DNA of 20,097 nt from IMCC26077 sp964490435 (lineage in GTDB: Bacteria; Actinomycetota; Actinomycetes; Nanopelagicales; Nanopelagicaceae). The position numbers and the translations under genes are program-made. Every line of letters starts with the position of its first letter. Position 1 is the stretch's first letter. Below, one piece after another: positions 1-6,950 of this stretch. The notes under the pieces were generated by a model. The model did not search any database. It saw only the letters and a program-made list of their open reading frames with translations, and was not told the origin of the DNA. The stretch is taken from positions 1-20,097 of the forward strand of contig CAZBCF010000029.1 of the NCBI GenBank assembly GCA_964490435.1, in the 5' to 3' direction.

Positions 1-118
1 TGAGGTCATTGATGCGTTGTGAGAGCATCGCAATCTGCGATTCTGGGCTGCCGGTGTCTACAGCTGAGGAGCCGTAGGTGGAGATGATCTCCTTCTTCTT
101 TGCCGGAGCTAAAGCCAT
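1..118 (-). CDS. rpsO: 30S ribosomal protein S15, N-terminal part (cut by window edge)
   Basis: Ribosomal protein S15 is a primary 16S rRNA-binding protein of the small-subunit platform. Only the first 39 codons lie in the window; the gene continues beyond position 1. The translation starts MALAPAKKKEIISTYG and continues with DTGSPESQIAMLSQRIN, which is the diagnostic N-terminal helix and DTGSPE turn of S15. The ATG at 118 is preceded by AGAAGGA at a normal distance, so the start is well supported. It follows ribF after 130 bp, the order seen at the end of the nusA–infB operon in many bacteria. Confidence 0.93.
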   Translation of the reverse strand, partial: MALAPAKKKEIISTYGSSAVDTGSPESQIAMLSQRINDL

Positions 119-248
119 AATGTCCTTCTCACTTTCGTTCTGACTGATTCTCGTCGTCTACTTCCGTACTTACGCCAGATGTGGGGCCAACCCGTATCTC
201 GGGCCCTCCCTACCTGTCCGACTGCCAAGGCTACCAGCGAGCTCGCAA
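119..248 (-). promoter_or_regulatory. rpsO 5' leader with GC-rich hairpin; possible S15 autoregulatory element
   Basis: This 130-bp gap between the ribF stop and the rpsO start has no gene. On the minus strand it contains two competing helices: GGGCC/GGCCC (arms 202–206 and 184–188), or the nested CCCG/CGGG (arms 200–203 and 191–194, loop AGATA) flanked by two possible G·U pairs. Upstream is the perfect palindrome GCGAGCTCGC at 237–246. No T-run follows the hairpin, so it does not look like an intrinsic terminator. Structured leaders that bind S15 and repress rpsO are known in several bacterial phyla. Assigning this one as such is inference from position and potential structure. No convincing -10/-35 pair was seen. 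Confidence 0.35.
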
Positions 249-1166
249 TCAACCCAATTCGGCCTCTGCCCGAGTGATGACGCGCTTGGCCTGAGCGCAA
301 TCTTCTGCCATTTGAGCCAGGAGCGGTTCGAGCCCTGGAAAGGCGATGGTCGGGCGAAGAAAGGAGAGGAATTCGATGGATGCGCGTTGGCCGTAAAGAT
401 CCAGATCGTCGCGGTCGAGCGCATATGCCTCAACTTGTCGCGGGCGCTCACCGGGGAATGTTGGTGGGAATGTTGGATTCGTGCCAATTGAAATTGCTGC
501 TGGCATTCGATCACGTTCAACATATAAGTAGCCGGCATAAATGCCATCGGGCGGAATAGCCATTCCTGTCAATTGTTCTAAGTTTGCCGTCGGATATCCG
601 ATTTCGCGACCACGCTTCTCCCCATGTATCACTTCACCTTGCAAGAAATGTGGCCGACCAAGGAGTGCATGCGCTTGTTCCATCTGGCCACCTGCGACAA
701 GAGCACGGATACGCGTTGATGAAATCGGACCATGTTCGTCGTGAAGGAGCGAAACAGCGTCAGCTTCAATGTACTTCTTTATGTCAGAAATTGAACCACT
801 TGCCCGTGATCCAAATGAGAAATTGTCGCCAACTATGACATGCGCAGCGTGGAGTGAATCAATAAGAATGTCTTCGATAAACGCCTGCGGTGAGAGCGCA
901 GCGAATTCCTTGCTAAATGTGATGACTTCGACATCTTCAGCGCCATGCTTTTCCAGCAACTCGACCCGGCTATGGAGATTTAGTAAGAGTGCCGGTTGTT
1001 TTTCAGGGGCGAGAATCGCAGTCGGATGCGGATGAAAAGTTAATGCGATGACAGGCAGCGAGAGCGAATTGGCAATCTCGCGCGCATTGCTCAAGATCTT
1101 TTGGTGGCCTAGGTGTACGCCATCGAAGATTCCAATCGCCACGACTGACTTACGCGAATCCGTCAT
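249..1166 (-). CDS. ribF: Bifunctional riboflavin kinase / FAD synthetase (RibF)
   Basis: Converts riboflavin to FMN (kinase) and FMN to FAD (adenylyltransferase) in the cytoplasm. The 305-residue protein has the usual length. The N-terminal nucleotidyltransferase domain shows GIFDGVHLGH at residues 12–21, FHPHP near 44–48 and the ISSTRIR motif at 148–154. The C-terminal riboflavin kinase domain begins near 176, with KRGREIGYPTAN (PTAN at 192–195), DGIYAGYL, GTNPTF and a VEAYAL segment whose Glu246 matches the usual catalytic position. The ATG overlaps the truB stop as ATGA (1163–1166), implying translational coupling. Both activities look intact. Confidence 0.95.
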   Translation of the reverse strand: MTDSRKSVVAIGIFDGVHLGHQKILSNAREIANSLSLPVIALTFHPHPTAILAPEKQPALLLNLHSRVELLEKHGAEDVEVITFSKEFAALSPQAFIEDILIDSLHAAHVIVGDNFSFGSRASGSISDIKKYIEADAVSLLHDEHGPISSTRIRALVAGGQMEQAHALLGRPHFLQGEVIHGEKRGREIGYPTANLEQLTGMAIPPDGIYAGYLYVERDRMPAAISIGTNPTFPPTFPGERPRQVEAYALDRDDLDLYGQRASIEFLSFLRPTIAFPGLEPLLAQMAEDCAQAKRVITRAEAELG

Positions 1167-2047
1167 GGCTCAATTCTACTTATCACTAAAATTGGTTGCG
1201 CACGTCCGCCTTTTTCTGCTAACAGGGCAAGGAATCTGCCATCGGGAGTAAATCCCGCGCTTTTACCGCCGATTTCGCCATGTAAATCAATTGAGCGACC
1301 GTGACTCACACTCGCCACCTCTGATGGGCTCAAATCTCTGCGATGAAAGAGTCGCGCTATCACATCATCGATCAGCAATATCTCTGGCCTTGTCTTCAAC
1401 TGTTCAATAGATATCGCATCCTCAAGTGAGAAGGGAGAGACGAGCGTGCGGCGCAATGAAATCAAATGGCCACCAACTCCAAGCGCATCACCAAGATCTC
1501 GTGCGATTGATCGAATATATGTGCCGGCAGAGCATTCCACCGAGACGTGGACATCGATCTGATCAGCGGTATGCACAATTTCGCCTACCTCAATCGAATA
1601 GACCAATACTCGGCGCTCTTTCAACCGCACCTCTGCTCCGGATCGGGCTAGTTCGTACGCGCGTTTGCCATCGACTTTGATTGCCGAATATGTACTTGGA
1701 CGTTGATAGATCTCGCCGACTTGAGTGGATAGTGCTTGCGCAATCCTCTGATCTGTCAACTCTGCAAGACCAGAAAGATTGGAGCTAACTACTTCACCAG
1801 TAAAATCATCGGTAGTTGTTGCTGCACCCAAACGAATGATGGCTTCATATTTTTTACGACCATCTGTGATGTATTGGAGAAGTCGAGTTCCATTACCTAC
1901 GCCAAGAACGAGAACTCCGGTGGCGAAGGGATCTAACGTTCCAGCATGGCCAACTCTCCGCTCGGCGAGGGATTTACGCGCGATTGCCACAATGTCATGG
2001 CTGGTAAATCCAGGTTGCTTGTCGACGACGAGAAAACCAGATTTCAT
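1163..2047 (-). CDS. truB: tRNA pseudouridine(55) synthase TruB
   Basis: Isomerises U55 in the T-loop of tRNAs. The start is placed at the ATG at 2047 (MKSGFLVVDK), giving 294 residues, the usual size. The frame stays open to an ATG at 2122, but that would add 25 residues unlike any TruB N-terminus and overlap rbfA by 65 bp. The catalytic motif GHAGTLDPFATGVL lies at about 33–46 with catalytic Asp39. Further TruB features are the QRPSTYSAIKVDGKRAYELAR segment and SAGTYIRSIARDLG, followed by a short C-terminal domain. The Shine-Dalgarno sequence is weak, so coupling to rbfA, which ends 10 bp upstream, is likely. It overlaps ribF by 4 bp. Confidence 0.94.
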   Translation of the reverse strand: MKSGFLVVDKQPGFTSHDIVAIARKSLAERRVGHAGTLDPFATGVLVLGVGNGTRLLQYITDGRKKYEAIIRLGAATTTDDFTGEVVSSNLSGLAELTDQRIAQALSTQVGEIYQRPSTYSAIKVDGKRAYELARSGAEVRLKERRVLVYSIEVGEIVHTADQIDVHVSVECSAGTYIRSIARDLGDALGVGGHLISLRRTLVSPFSLEDAISIEQLKTRPEILLIDDVIARLFHRRDLSPSEVASVSHGRSIDLHGEIGGKSAGFTPDGRFLALLAEKGGRAQPILVISRIEP

Positions 2048-2057
2048 CTCAGACTTA

Positions 2058-2489
2058 TTACTGCTTGGGCTTGCGATACGGATCACTCTCGCCGGCGTAG
2101 TGAGCACCGGTACGTTGTGCATCTAACTCGAGATCTCGAGCCGCGCTCTTAGCAAGCAAGTTCTCTAGCGTCGCTGCGCTCTCAGGCAGAGCATCTAGAT
2201 GAAATTCGATAGTCGGCACCACTCGCAGACCTAACTCGCGACCCAGTGTGGATCGAATGATTCCTTTAGCGCTTTCGAGTGCGATAGCAGAACTTTTTCG
2301 CTCCTTCTCGTCGCCAAGGACGGTGTAGAAGATTGATGCGTTCTGTAAATCACCAGTCACCCGCACATCCGTGATGGTGACAAAACCTAAACGCGGATCT
2401 TTGATTTTTCCCTCACAGGTTGCTGCGACCACTTCTTTGATGCGATCGGCGACCTTGCGTGTGCGAAAGGAACGAGTTGCTCTGACCAT
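2058..2489 (-). CDS. rbfA: 30S ribosome-binding factor A (RbfA)
   Basis: RbfA is a small KH-fold protein that binds the 30S subunit near the 5' helix of 16S rRNA and helps late maturation, notably in the cold. The 143-residue translation shows the N-terminal RxxKVADRIKEVV helix, the signature DPRLGFVTITDVRVTGDL at about 31–48 and the later GLRVVPTIEFHLD strand. A charged tail of about 30 residues follows. Its ATG is 3 bp after the infB stop, so it is translated directly behind IF-2. The ylxP (DUF503) gene that often sits between infB and rbfA is absent. Confidence 0.94.
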   Translation of the reverse strand: MVRATRSFRTRKVADRIKEVVAATCEGKIKDPRLGFVTITDVRVTGDLQNASIFYTVLGDEKERKSSAIALESAKGIIRSTLGRELGLRVVPTIEFHLDALPESAATLENLLAKSAARDLELDAQRTGAHYAGESDPYRKPKQ

Positions 2490-2492
2490 GAA

Positions 2493-5324
2493 TTAGGCTC
2501 GCTTCTTCTCGCGCATCTCATAGACCTCGATAATGTCACCAGTCTTGATGTCGTTGTAGGAACCAAGACCAATACCGCACTCGAAGCCTTCTTTGACCTC
2601 GGTGGCATCATCTTTGAAACGCTTGAGCGAGGCGATGCTGAGGTTGTTGCCATGCACCGTGCCTTCTCGGAGCACTCGCGCCTTCGCATTGCGTCGGATG
2701 AGGCCATCTTTGACCATCGAACCTGCGATATTTCCGAACTTGCTCGATTTGAAGACCTCGCGAACTTCGGCAGAGCCTAGAACGACCTCTTCGAATTCTG
2801 GCTTGAGCAATCCCTTGAGCGCCTTCTCTACCTCTTCGATCGCCTCGTAGATCACCGAGTAGAAGCGAACCTCAACACCTTCGCGATCGGCGAAGATGGC
2901 AGTCTGCGGTTCAGGCTTGACGTTAAAACCGATAACGACGGCAGCAGAAGCGGATGCAAGGGTGATGTCGCTCTTAGTAATAGCACCTACGCCGCGATGG
3001 ATAACACGCAACTCGACTTCGGCACCGACATCAAGTTGTACGAGCGCATCTTCGAGCGCCTCAACCGATCCAGCCACGTCGCCCTTGATGATGAGATTGA
3101 GCGTCGAGACTTTAGATTGCTCGAGGAAGTCTTCAAGGGAGACTTTCTTCCGCGCTTTCGCAAGTGCAGCATGTCGCTCGACAGCTTGTCGCTTCTCGGC
3201 AATTTGGCGAGCGGTGCGATCTTCGTCGGCAACGAGGAAGGAGTCACCGGCATCTGGCACCGAAGTGAAGCCAAGGACCTGCACTGGACGCGACGGACCA
3301 GCAGCATCGACGCTCTCACCATGCTCATCGAGCAGCGCTCGAACTCGACCAAAAGCACCGCCAGCAACGATTGCATCTCCGACATGGAGTGTGCCGCGTT
3401 GCACTAATACGGTTGCGACCGCGCCGCGACCTTTGTCAAGATGCGCTTCAATCGCTACACCACGCGCCTCGCCTTCAGCGACTGCGCGAAGGTCAATTGC
3501 GGCATCTGCGGTGAGCAGAATGGAATCGATGAGTTCTGGTAGACCTTTACCAGTCTTTGCGGACACATCTACGAAGAGGGTCGTGCCGCCATACTCTTCG
3601 GTAATCAAGTTGTACTCGGTCAATTGTTGTCGGATTTTTTGAGGATTCGCACCTTCTTTATCAATCTTATTCACAGCAACGACGATTGGAACATTCGCGG
3701 CTTGGGCATGGTTAAGCGCCTCGATGGTCTGAGGCATCACGCCATCGTCTGCAGCGACTACGAGTACAGCAATATCTGTGACCTTTGCACCACGGGCACG
3801 CATTGCGGTGAACGCCTCGTGACCTGGGGTATCGATGAAGGTAATGGCGCGCTCTAGTCCATCATGTTCACGATGAATCTGATAGGCACCGATGTGCTGA
3901 GTGATACCGCCGGCTTCACCTTTAGCCACTTCACTCTTTCGGAGCGCATCAAGCAAGAGCGTCTTTCCATGATCGACGTGACCCATGACTGTCACGACGG
4001 GTGGACGTGAAGTGAGTTGATCTTCATCGATCTCAGAGATCTCAGCCTCAAGATCGATATCGAAATCTTCGAGTAATTCCCGATCCTCATCTTCGGGGCT
4101 GACGATGTGAATCGAGTAACCAAGTTCGGATCCAAGGATTGCGAATGTGTCATCGTCAACTGATTGGGTTGCTGTGACCATCTCACCTAGGTGAAAGAGA
4201 GCAGAGACGAGCGCTGCTGCATCTGCATTAATTTTCTCCGCGAAATCCATCAGCGTTGCACCGCGTCGCATCCGAATGACGGTGCTGCCATCACCGCGTG
4301 GGATGACTGCCCCACCAAGAGTGGGGGCACGTAAGTTATCGATCTCTTCTCGACGAGTCTTGCGCGATTTCTGTTGACGATTGGTCTTGCCACCTTTACC
4401 GCCGCGACCAAAAGCGCCTCGAGTCTGACCGGGACCACCAGGTCCACCTGCTCTGCCGGGACCGCCTGCTCCCCCGGGTCCACCAGGTCCGCCTGATCCG
4501 GGTCCGCCTGGACGGCCACCAAAACCTCCAGAGCTGGGACGGCCTGCTCCGCCGCCGTAACCGCCACCTCGAGCAGGGCCACCATCACGTGGCGGGAAAG
4601 GCCGGCCACTTGGAACTGATCCTGGACGTTGTCCAAAACCTGGACGTGCACCACCTGGTTGACCGGGGCGAATAGGAGCGCCAGTACCGGAAGGCCGCGG
4701 ACCACCGGGGCGCGCGCCACCATCTGACGGCATGAATGGATTATTCCCACCGCGATTTGGTCGTGGCATAGGTGGACGTGGTCCACCAGGAGAGGAGGTA
4801 AAAGGATTATTTCCAGGACGCGCTTGTGGCGGTCGCGGAATATTTCGCGGCTGTGCTGGTTGTGCTCCCGCAGACGGAGCAGACGGAGCAGACGGTGCAG
4901 AAGAAGAAGGAGGTAGTGGCGGCGCCTCTCGCGGTGAATCCTGGACTGAATCTGGTGTTACTGCCTGTGTCGCACTGTGCGCAAGGTCGTGAAGATGCGG
5001 CGGCACCAACGGGCCAAGTTCAGCAAGCAGCGCAGAAATTTCCGCGGCATCTGGTGCGCTCTCGCCGCTCTCAGTTTTACCTTTAGTAGAGGTTGCTTTC
5101 TTCGCTGTCTTCTTGGCAGCGCTCTTTTTCGCCGGTGCTTCTGTTGCAGTATCTGCAACGGGTGTGGCATTGGGATAGAGATCGCGCATCCGTCGAACAA
5201 CGGGAGGCTCTAGAGTCGATGAAGCAGATTTGACGAACTCGCCAAGTTCTTGCAATTTCGTCAGAAGAGCTTTGCTCTCTAATCCGAGCTCTTTCGCGAG
5301 CTCATATACGCGGACCTTAGCCAC
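2493..5324 (-). CDS. infB: Translation initiation factor IF-2
   Basis: IF-2 is the GTPase that delivers initiator tRNA to the 30S subunit and promotes subunit joining. The 943-residue protein begins at a GTG (5322–5324) preceded by AGAGGGAG. It opens with an IF2_N module (VRVYELAKELGLESKALL, residues 4–21). A long Ala/Pro then Gly/Arg/Pro-rich linker runs from about 90 to 330, and a basic patch (QQKSRKTRREE) leads into a second IF2_N segment. The G domain has G1 GHVDHGKT at 448–455, then GGITQHIGA, DTPGHEAF, NKID at 552–555 and a SAK box. EF-Tu-like domain II, domain III and the fMet-tRNA-binding C-terminal domain follow, ending MREKKRA. All motifs look functional. The length and Gly-rich linker are typical of actinobacteria. 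Confidence 0.97.
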   Translation of the reverse strand: MAKVRVYELAKELGLESKALLTKLQELGEFVKSASSTLEPPVVRRMRDLYPNATPVADTATEAPAKKSAAKKTAKKATSTKGKTESGESAPDAAEISALLAELGPLVPPHLHDLAHSATQAVTPDSVQDSPREAPPLPPSSSAPSAPSAPSAGAQPAQPRNIPRPPQARPGNNPFTSSPGGPRPPMPRPNRGGNNPFMPSDGGARPGGPRPSGTGAPIRPGQPGGARPGFGQRPGSVPSGRPFPPRDGGPARGGGYGGGAGRPSSGGFGGRPGGPGSGGPGGPGGAGGPGRAGGPGGPGQTRGAFGRGGKGGKTNRQQKSRKTRREEIDNLRAPTLGGAVIPRGDGSTVIRMRRGATLMDFAEKINADAAALVSALFHLGEMVTATQSVDDDTFAILGSELGYSIHIVSPEDEDRELLEDFDIDLEAEISEIDEDQLTSRPPVVTVMGHVDHGKTLLLDALRKSEVAKGEAGGITQHIGAYQIHREHDGLERAITFIDTPGHEAFTAMRARGAKVTDIAVLVVAADDGVMPQTIEALNHAQAANVPIVVAVNKIDKEGANPQKIRQQLTEYNLITEEYGGTTLFVDVSAKTGKGLPELIDSILLTADAAIDLRAVAEGEARGVAIEAHLDKGRGAVATVLVQRGTLHVGDAIVAGGAFGRVRALLDEHGESVDAAGPSRPVQVLGFTSVPDAGDSFLVADEDRTARQIAEKRQAVERHAALAKARKKVSLEDFLEQSKVSTLNLIIKGDVAGSVEALEDALVQLDVGAEVELRVIHRGVGAITKSDITLASASAAVVIGFNVKPEPQTAIFADREGVEVRFYSVIYEAIEEVEKALKGLLKPEFEEVVLGSAEVREVFKSSKFGNIAGSMVKDGLIRRNAKARVLREGTVHGNNLSIASLKRFKDDATEVKEGFECGIGLGSYNDIKTGDIIEVYEMREKKRA
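4381..4900 (-). repeat. Low-complexity repeat tract encoding the IF-2 Gly/Pro/Arg linker
   Basis: This part of infB is built of degenerate GGx/CCx codons giving runs such as GGPGGPGGAGG and PRPGFGQRPGS. At 4871–4897 there is a near-perfect tandem 9-bp repeat (CAGACGGAG, CAGACGGAG, CAGACGGTG on the plus strand) encoding the SAPSAPSAP stretch. Such tracts vary in length between strains by slippage. They also create long false ORFs in other frames, for example 4250–4786 on the minus strand. The tract is a protein linker, not a separate element. Confidence 0.7.
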
Positions 5325-5349
5325 ACTTCTCCCTCTAGTTTGTGGCTAG

Positions 5350-5366
5350 GCGCGTTCTAGACGCGC
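5350..5366. other. Perfect inverted repeat (hairpin) just upstream of infB
   Basis: GCGCGT and ACGCGC form a 6-bp perfect stem around a 5-base loop, 26 bp before the infB GTG. It is flanked by further CTAG tetranucleotides. There is no T-run on either side, so it is unlikely to be an intrinsic terminator. It could be an RNA processing or attenuation structure, or a protein site in the nusA–infB gap. Its function is unknown. Confidence 0.4.
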
Positions 5367-5384
5367 GTCGCCGCTATTGCTTTC

Positions 5385-5468
5385 TCATTTCAGTCGAATA
5401 TCAGCGAATTGTGAGCGCACATCACCAAGGTGAGTGTGCTGCAGATGCGCCGCCACGACAGATTTCAT
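5385..5468 (-). CDS. Candidate 27-residue small ORF at the ylxR position (possible remnant)
   Basis: Between the nusA stop and the infB start lie 149 bp where actinobacteria usually carry ylxR, a roughly 90-residue RNA-binding protein. The only open stretch starts with an ATG 5 bp after the nusA stop and reads MKSVVAAHLQHTHLG…RSQFADIRLK before TGA. It lacks the CxxC and GRGAYLC-type motifs of YlxR. Its VVAAHLQ segment faintly recalls the C-terminal helix of some actinobacterial YlxR proteins, so it may be a decayed tail, a small independent peptide, or chance. No strong Shine-Dalgarno sequence precedes it, though coupling to nusA is possible. Coding status is uncertain. Confidence 0.25.
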   Translation of the reverse strand: MKSVVAAHLQHTHLGDVRSQFADIRLK

Positions 5469-5473
5469 AAGGC

Positions 5474-6427
5474 CTAGCCTACCTCATCGGGGTGGATGTC
5501 GATCCGCCAGCCCGTCAATCTCGCCGCTAAACGCGCATTTTGGCCATCTTTTCCGATGGCCAATGAGAGCTGAAAATCGGGAACTACTACTTTGGCCTGT
5601 TTTCGCTCGGGGTCGACCACCTCGCAGCTGATAACTCTCGATGGCGCGAGCGCCGCTGCAATGAAAGTTGTCGGATCTTCCGACCAATCCACAATATCTA
5701 TCTTCTCTCCGTGCAACTCATTCATTACTGCTTGCACGCGAGCGCCCATTGGTCCGATACACGAACCCTTGGGGTTAACTCCTGCTCGGTGAGCACGCAC
5801 TGCCATCTTGGTACGCGCTCCGGCTTCGCGCGCAACGCCCATGATCTCGACGACTCCACTGACGAGTTCAGGTACCTCTAGCGCGAAGAGCTTCTTGATG
5901 AGATTTGGATGAGTTCTCGAAAGCACGATCTCTGGTCCTTTATTGCCCTGCCGTACGTCGACAATAAGGGCTTTGATTCGATCACCATGCACGAATGTCT
6001 CAGTCGGCACCTGCTCTTGCAACGGAATCTTTCCCTCGACTGGTCCGATATTCACCAAAATCACCTTGCTATCCCGACCTTGTTGCACTATTCCAGAGAC
6101 CAGGTCACCGATGTTCGTCGAGAACTCCTGCACGATTTCAGCGTCTTTGACCTCACGAAGCTTGCCTTTGAGCGTCTTTCGGATCACGCCAGTTGCAATG
6201 CGCGCAAACTCTGGAGGTCCAATCACTGACACCTCTTCACCATCAACAATCTTGGATAGCGTGATGACTCCTGTCGCGCGATCCATTCGAGAATGCACGT
6301 CAGGCTCGGCCTCTTGTAATTCGCTATATCGCTCATCAATTGCTTGCTCGATATTTCGAATGAGTTCTTCCAGTGCTATGCCATTTGCTTGCGCAAGAAT
6401 GGCAAGGGATGGGATATCAACTGTCAT
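5474..6427 (-). CDS. nusA: Transcription termination/antitermination factor NusA
   Basis: NusA binds RNA polymerase and nascent RNA and modulates pausing, termination and antitermination. At 317 residues it is the short actinobacterial form and lacks the C-terminal acidic repeats of the E. coli protein. The N-terminal polymerase-binding domain (about 1–105) is followed by an S1 domain (near 108–170), then KH1 containing GSCIGPMGARVQAV and KH2 containing AIGKDGQNARLAARLTGW close to the C-terminus. The ATG overlaps the rimP stop as ATGA (6424–6427), the usual coupled rimP–nusA arrangement. The protein looks complete. Confidence 0.96.
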   Translation of the reverse strand: MTVDIPSLAILAQANGIALEELIRNIEQAIDERYSELQEAEPDVHSRMDRATGVITLSKIVDGEEVSVIGPPEFARIATGVIRKTLKGKLREVKDAEIVQEFSTNIGDLVSGIVQQGRDSKVILVNIGPVEGKIPLQEQVPTETFVHGDRIKALIVDVRQGNKGPEIVLSRTHPNLIKKLFALEVPELVSGVVEIMGVAREAGARTKMAVRAHRAGVNPKGSCIGPMGARVQAVMNELHGEKIDIVDWSEDPTTFIAAALAPSRVISCEVVDPERKQAKVVVPDFQLSLAIGKDGQNARLAARLTGWRIDIHPDEVG

Positions 6428-6909
6428 GAGAATTCAATCTCTACCTTCGCATGCGCGATCTCATCGAATCGCACCTTGCGTGAGATCTCCTCTTTCATAC
6501 CACGCCGCGAATCTTTCACTGTCAGCGTCACACTCTCGTTGTCGGAACTTGCGATTCGACCTCGCAGCGCCTCACCCGACCTAAGCGCGCAATCCACCAA
6601 TCGATTCTGATTCTTCGCCCAATGTCGCGGCAGGCTAAGCGGAAAGTCGACTCCAGGGGAGGAAACTTCAAGGGTTAAAGCACGTTCGCCAAGAATGGAT
6701 AATTCATCGAGAGAAGCCGAAATAGGTTTTGTGATTGAAGTGACTTCATCAAGGGAGAGCGGACTAGTTGGTTCGAGTCGATCCACGAGGACTCGAATCA
6801 AGCGATGCTTACCCGCCGTGGAGATCTGTAAGGCTTCAAGGAAGAGTCCGGCTTCGGCAACAATCGGCGAAATCGCATCTTTGATGGCGCTTTCGAGTGA
6901 AGAATTCAC
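6424..6909 (-). CDS. rimP: Ribosome maturation factor RimP
   Basis: RimP assists assembly of the 30S subunit. The 161-residue protein has the RimP N-terminal alpha/beta domain with the signature LEVSSPGVDFPLSLPRHW (about 80–97); the more usual form is SSPGxDRPL, so Phe replaces Arg here. A C-terminal SH3-like domain follows (RGRIASSDNESVTLTV to the end). The start is a GTG at 6909 preceded by AGGGAG at good spacing. It lies 41 bp downstream of proS and overlaps nusA by 4 bp. Confidence 0.92.
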   Translation of the reverse strand: MNSSLESAIKDAISPIVAEAGLFLEALQISTAGKHRLIRVLVDRLEPTSPLSLDEVTSITKPISASLDELSILGERALTLEVSSPGVDFPLSLPRHWAKNQNRLVDCALRSGEALRGRIASSDNESVTLTVKDSRRGMKEEISRKVRFDEIAHAKVEIEFS

Positions 6910-6950
6910 GGCACGCTCCCTATGAAGTTATGCGCGAAGTCTAGCGCAGC

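Noticed and set aside
2048..2122. N-terminal extension of TruB to the ATG at 2122
   Set aside because: The 25 extra residues overlap the rbfA tail and have no TruB resemblance, whereas MKSGFLVVDK at 2047 matches the normal N-terminus.
2896..3642. 248-residue plus-strand ORF antisense to infB
   Set aside because: It is rich in Ser/Thr/Ala/Arg with no recognisable domain and lies opposite the conserved IF-2 G domain and C-terminal domains, as expected for a frame opened by codon bias.
4250..4786. 178-residue minus-strand ORF rich in Val/Ala/Asp repeats
   Set aside because: It is an out-of-frame reading of the low-complexity infB linker. The IF-2 frame is continuous and carries all family motifs.
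4871..4897. 9-bp tandem repeats as a possible CRISPR-like or mobile element
   Set aside because: The units are contiguous with no spacers, stay in frame with infB and encode a Ser-Ala-Pro linker.
5943..6584. 213-residue plus-strand ORF opposite nusA and rimP
   Set aside because: It has no domain, crosses the rimP/nusA junction on the other strand and has shadow-ORF composition.
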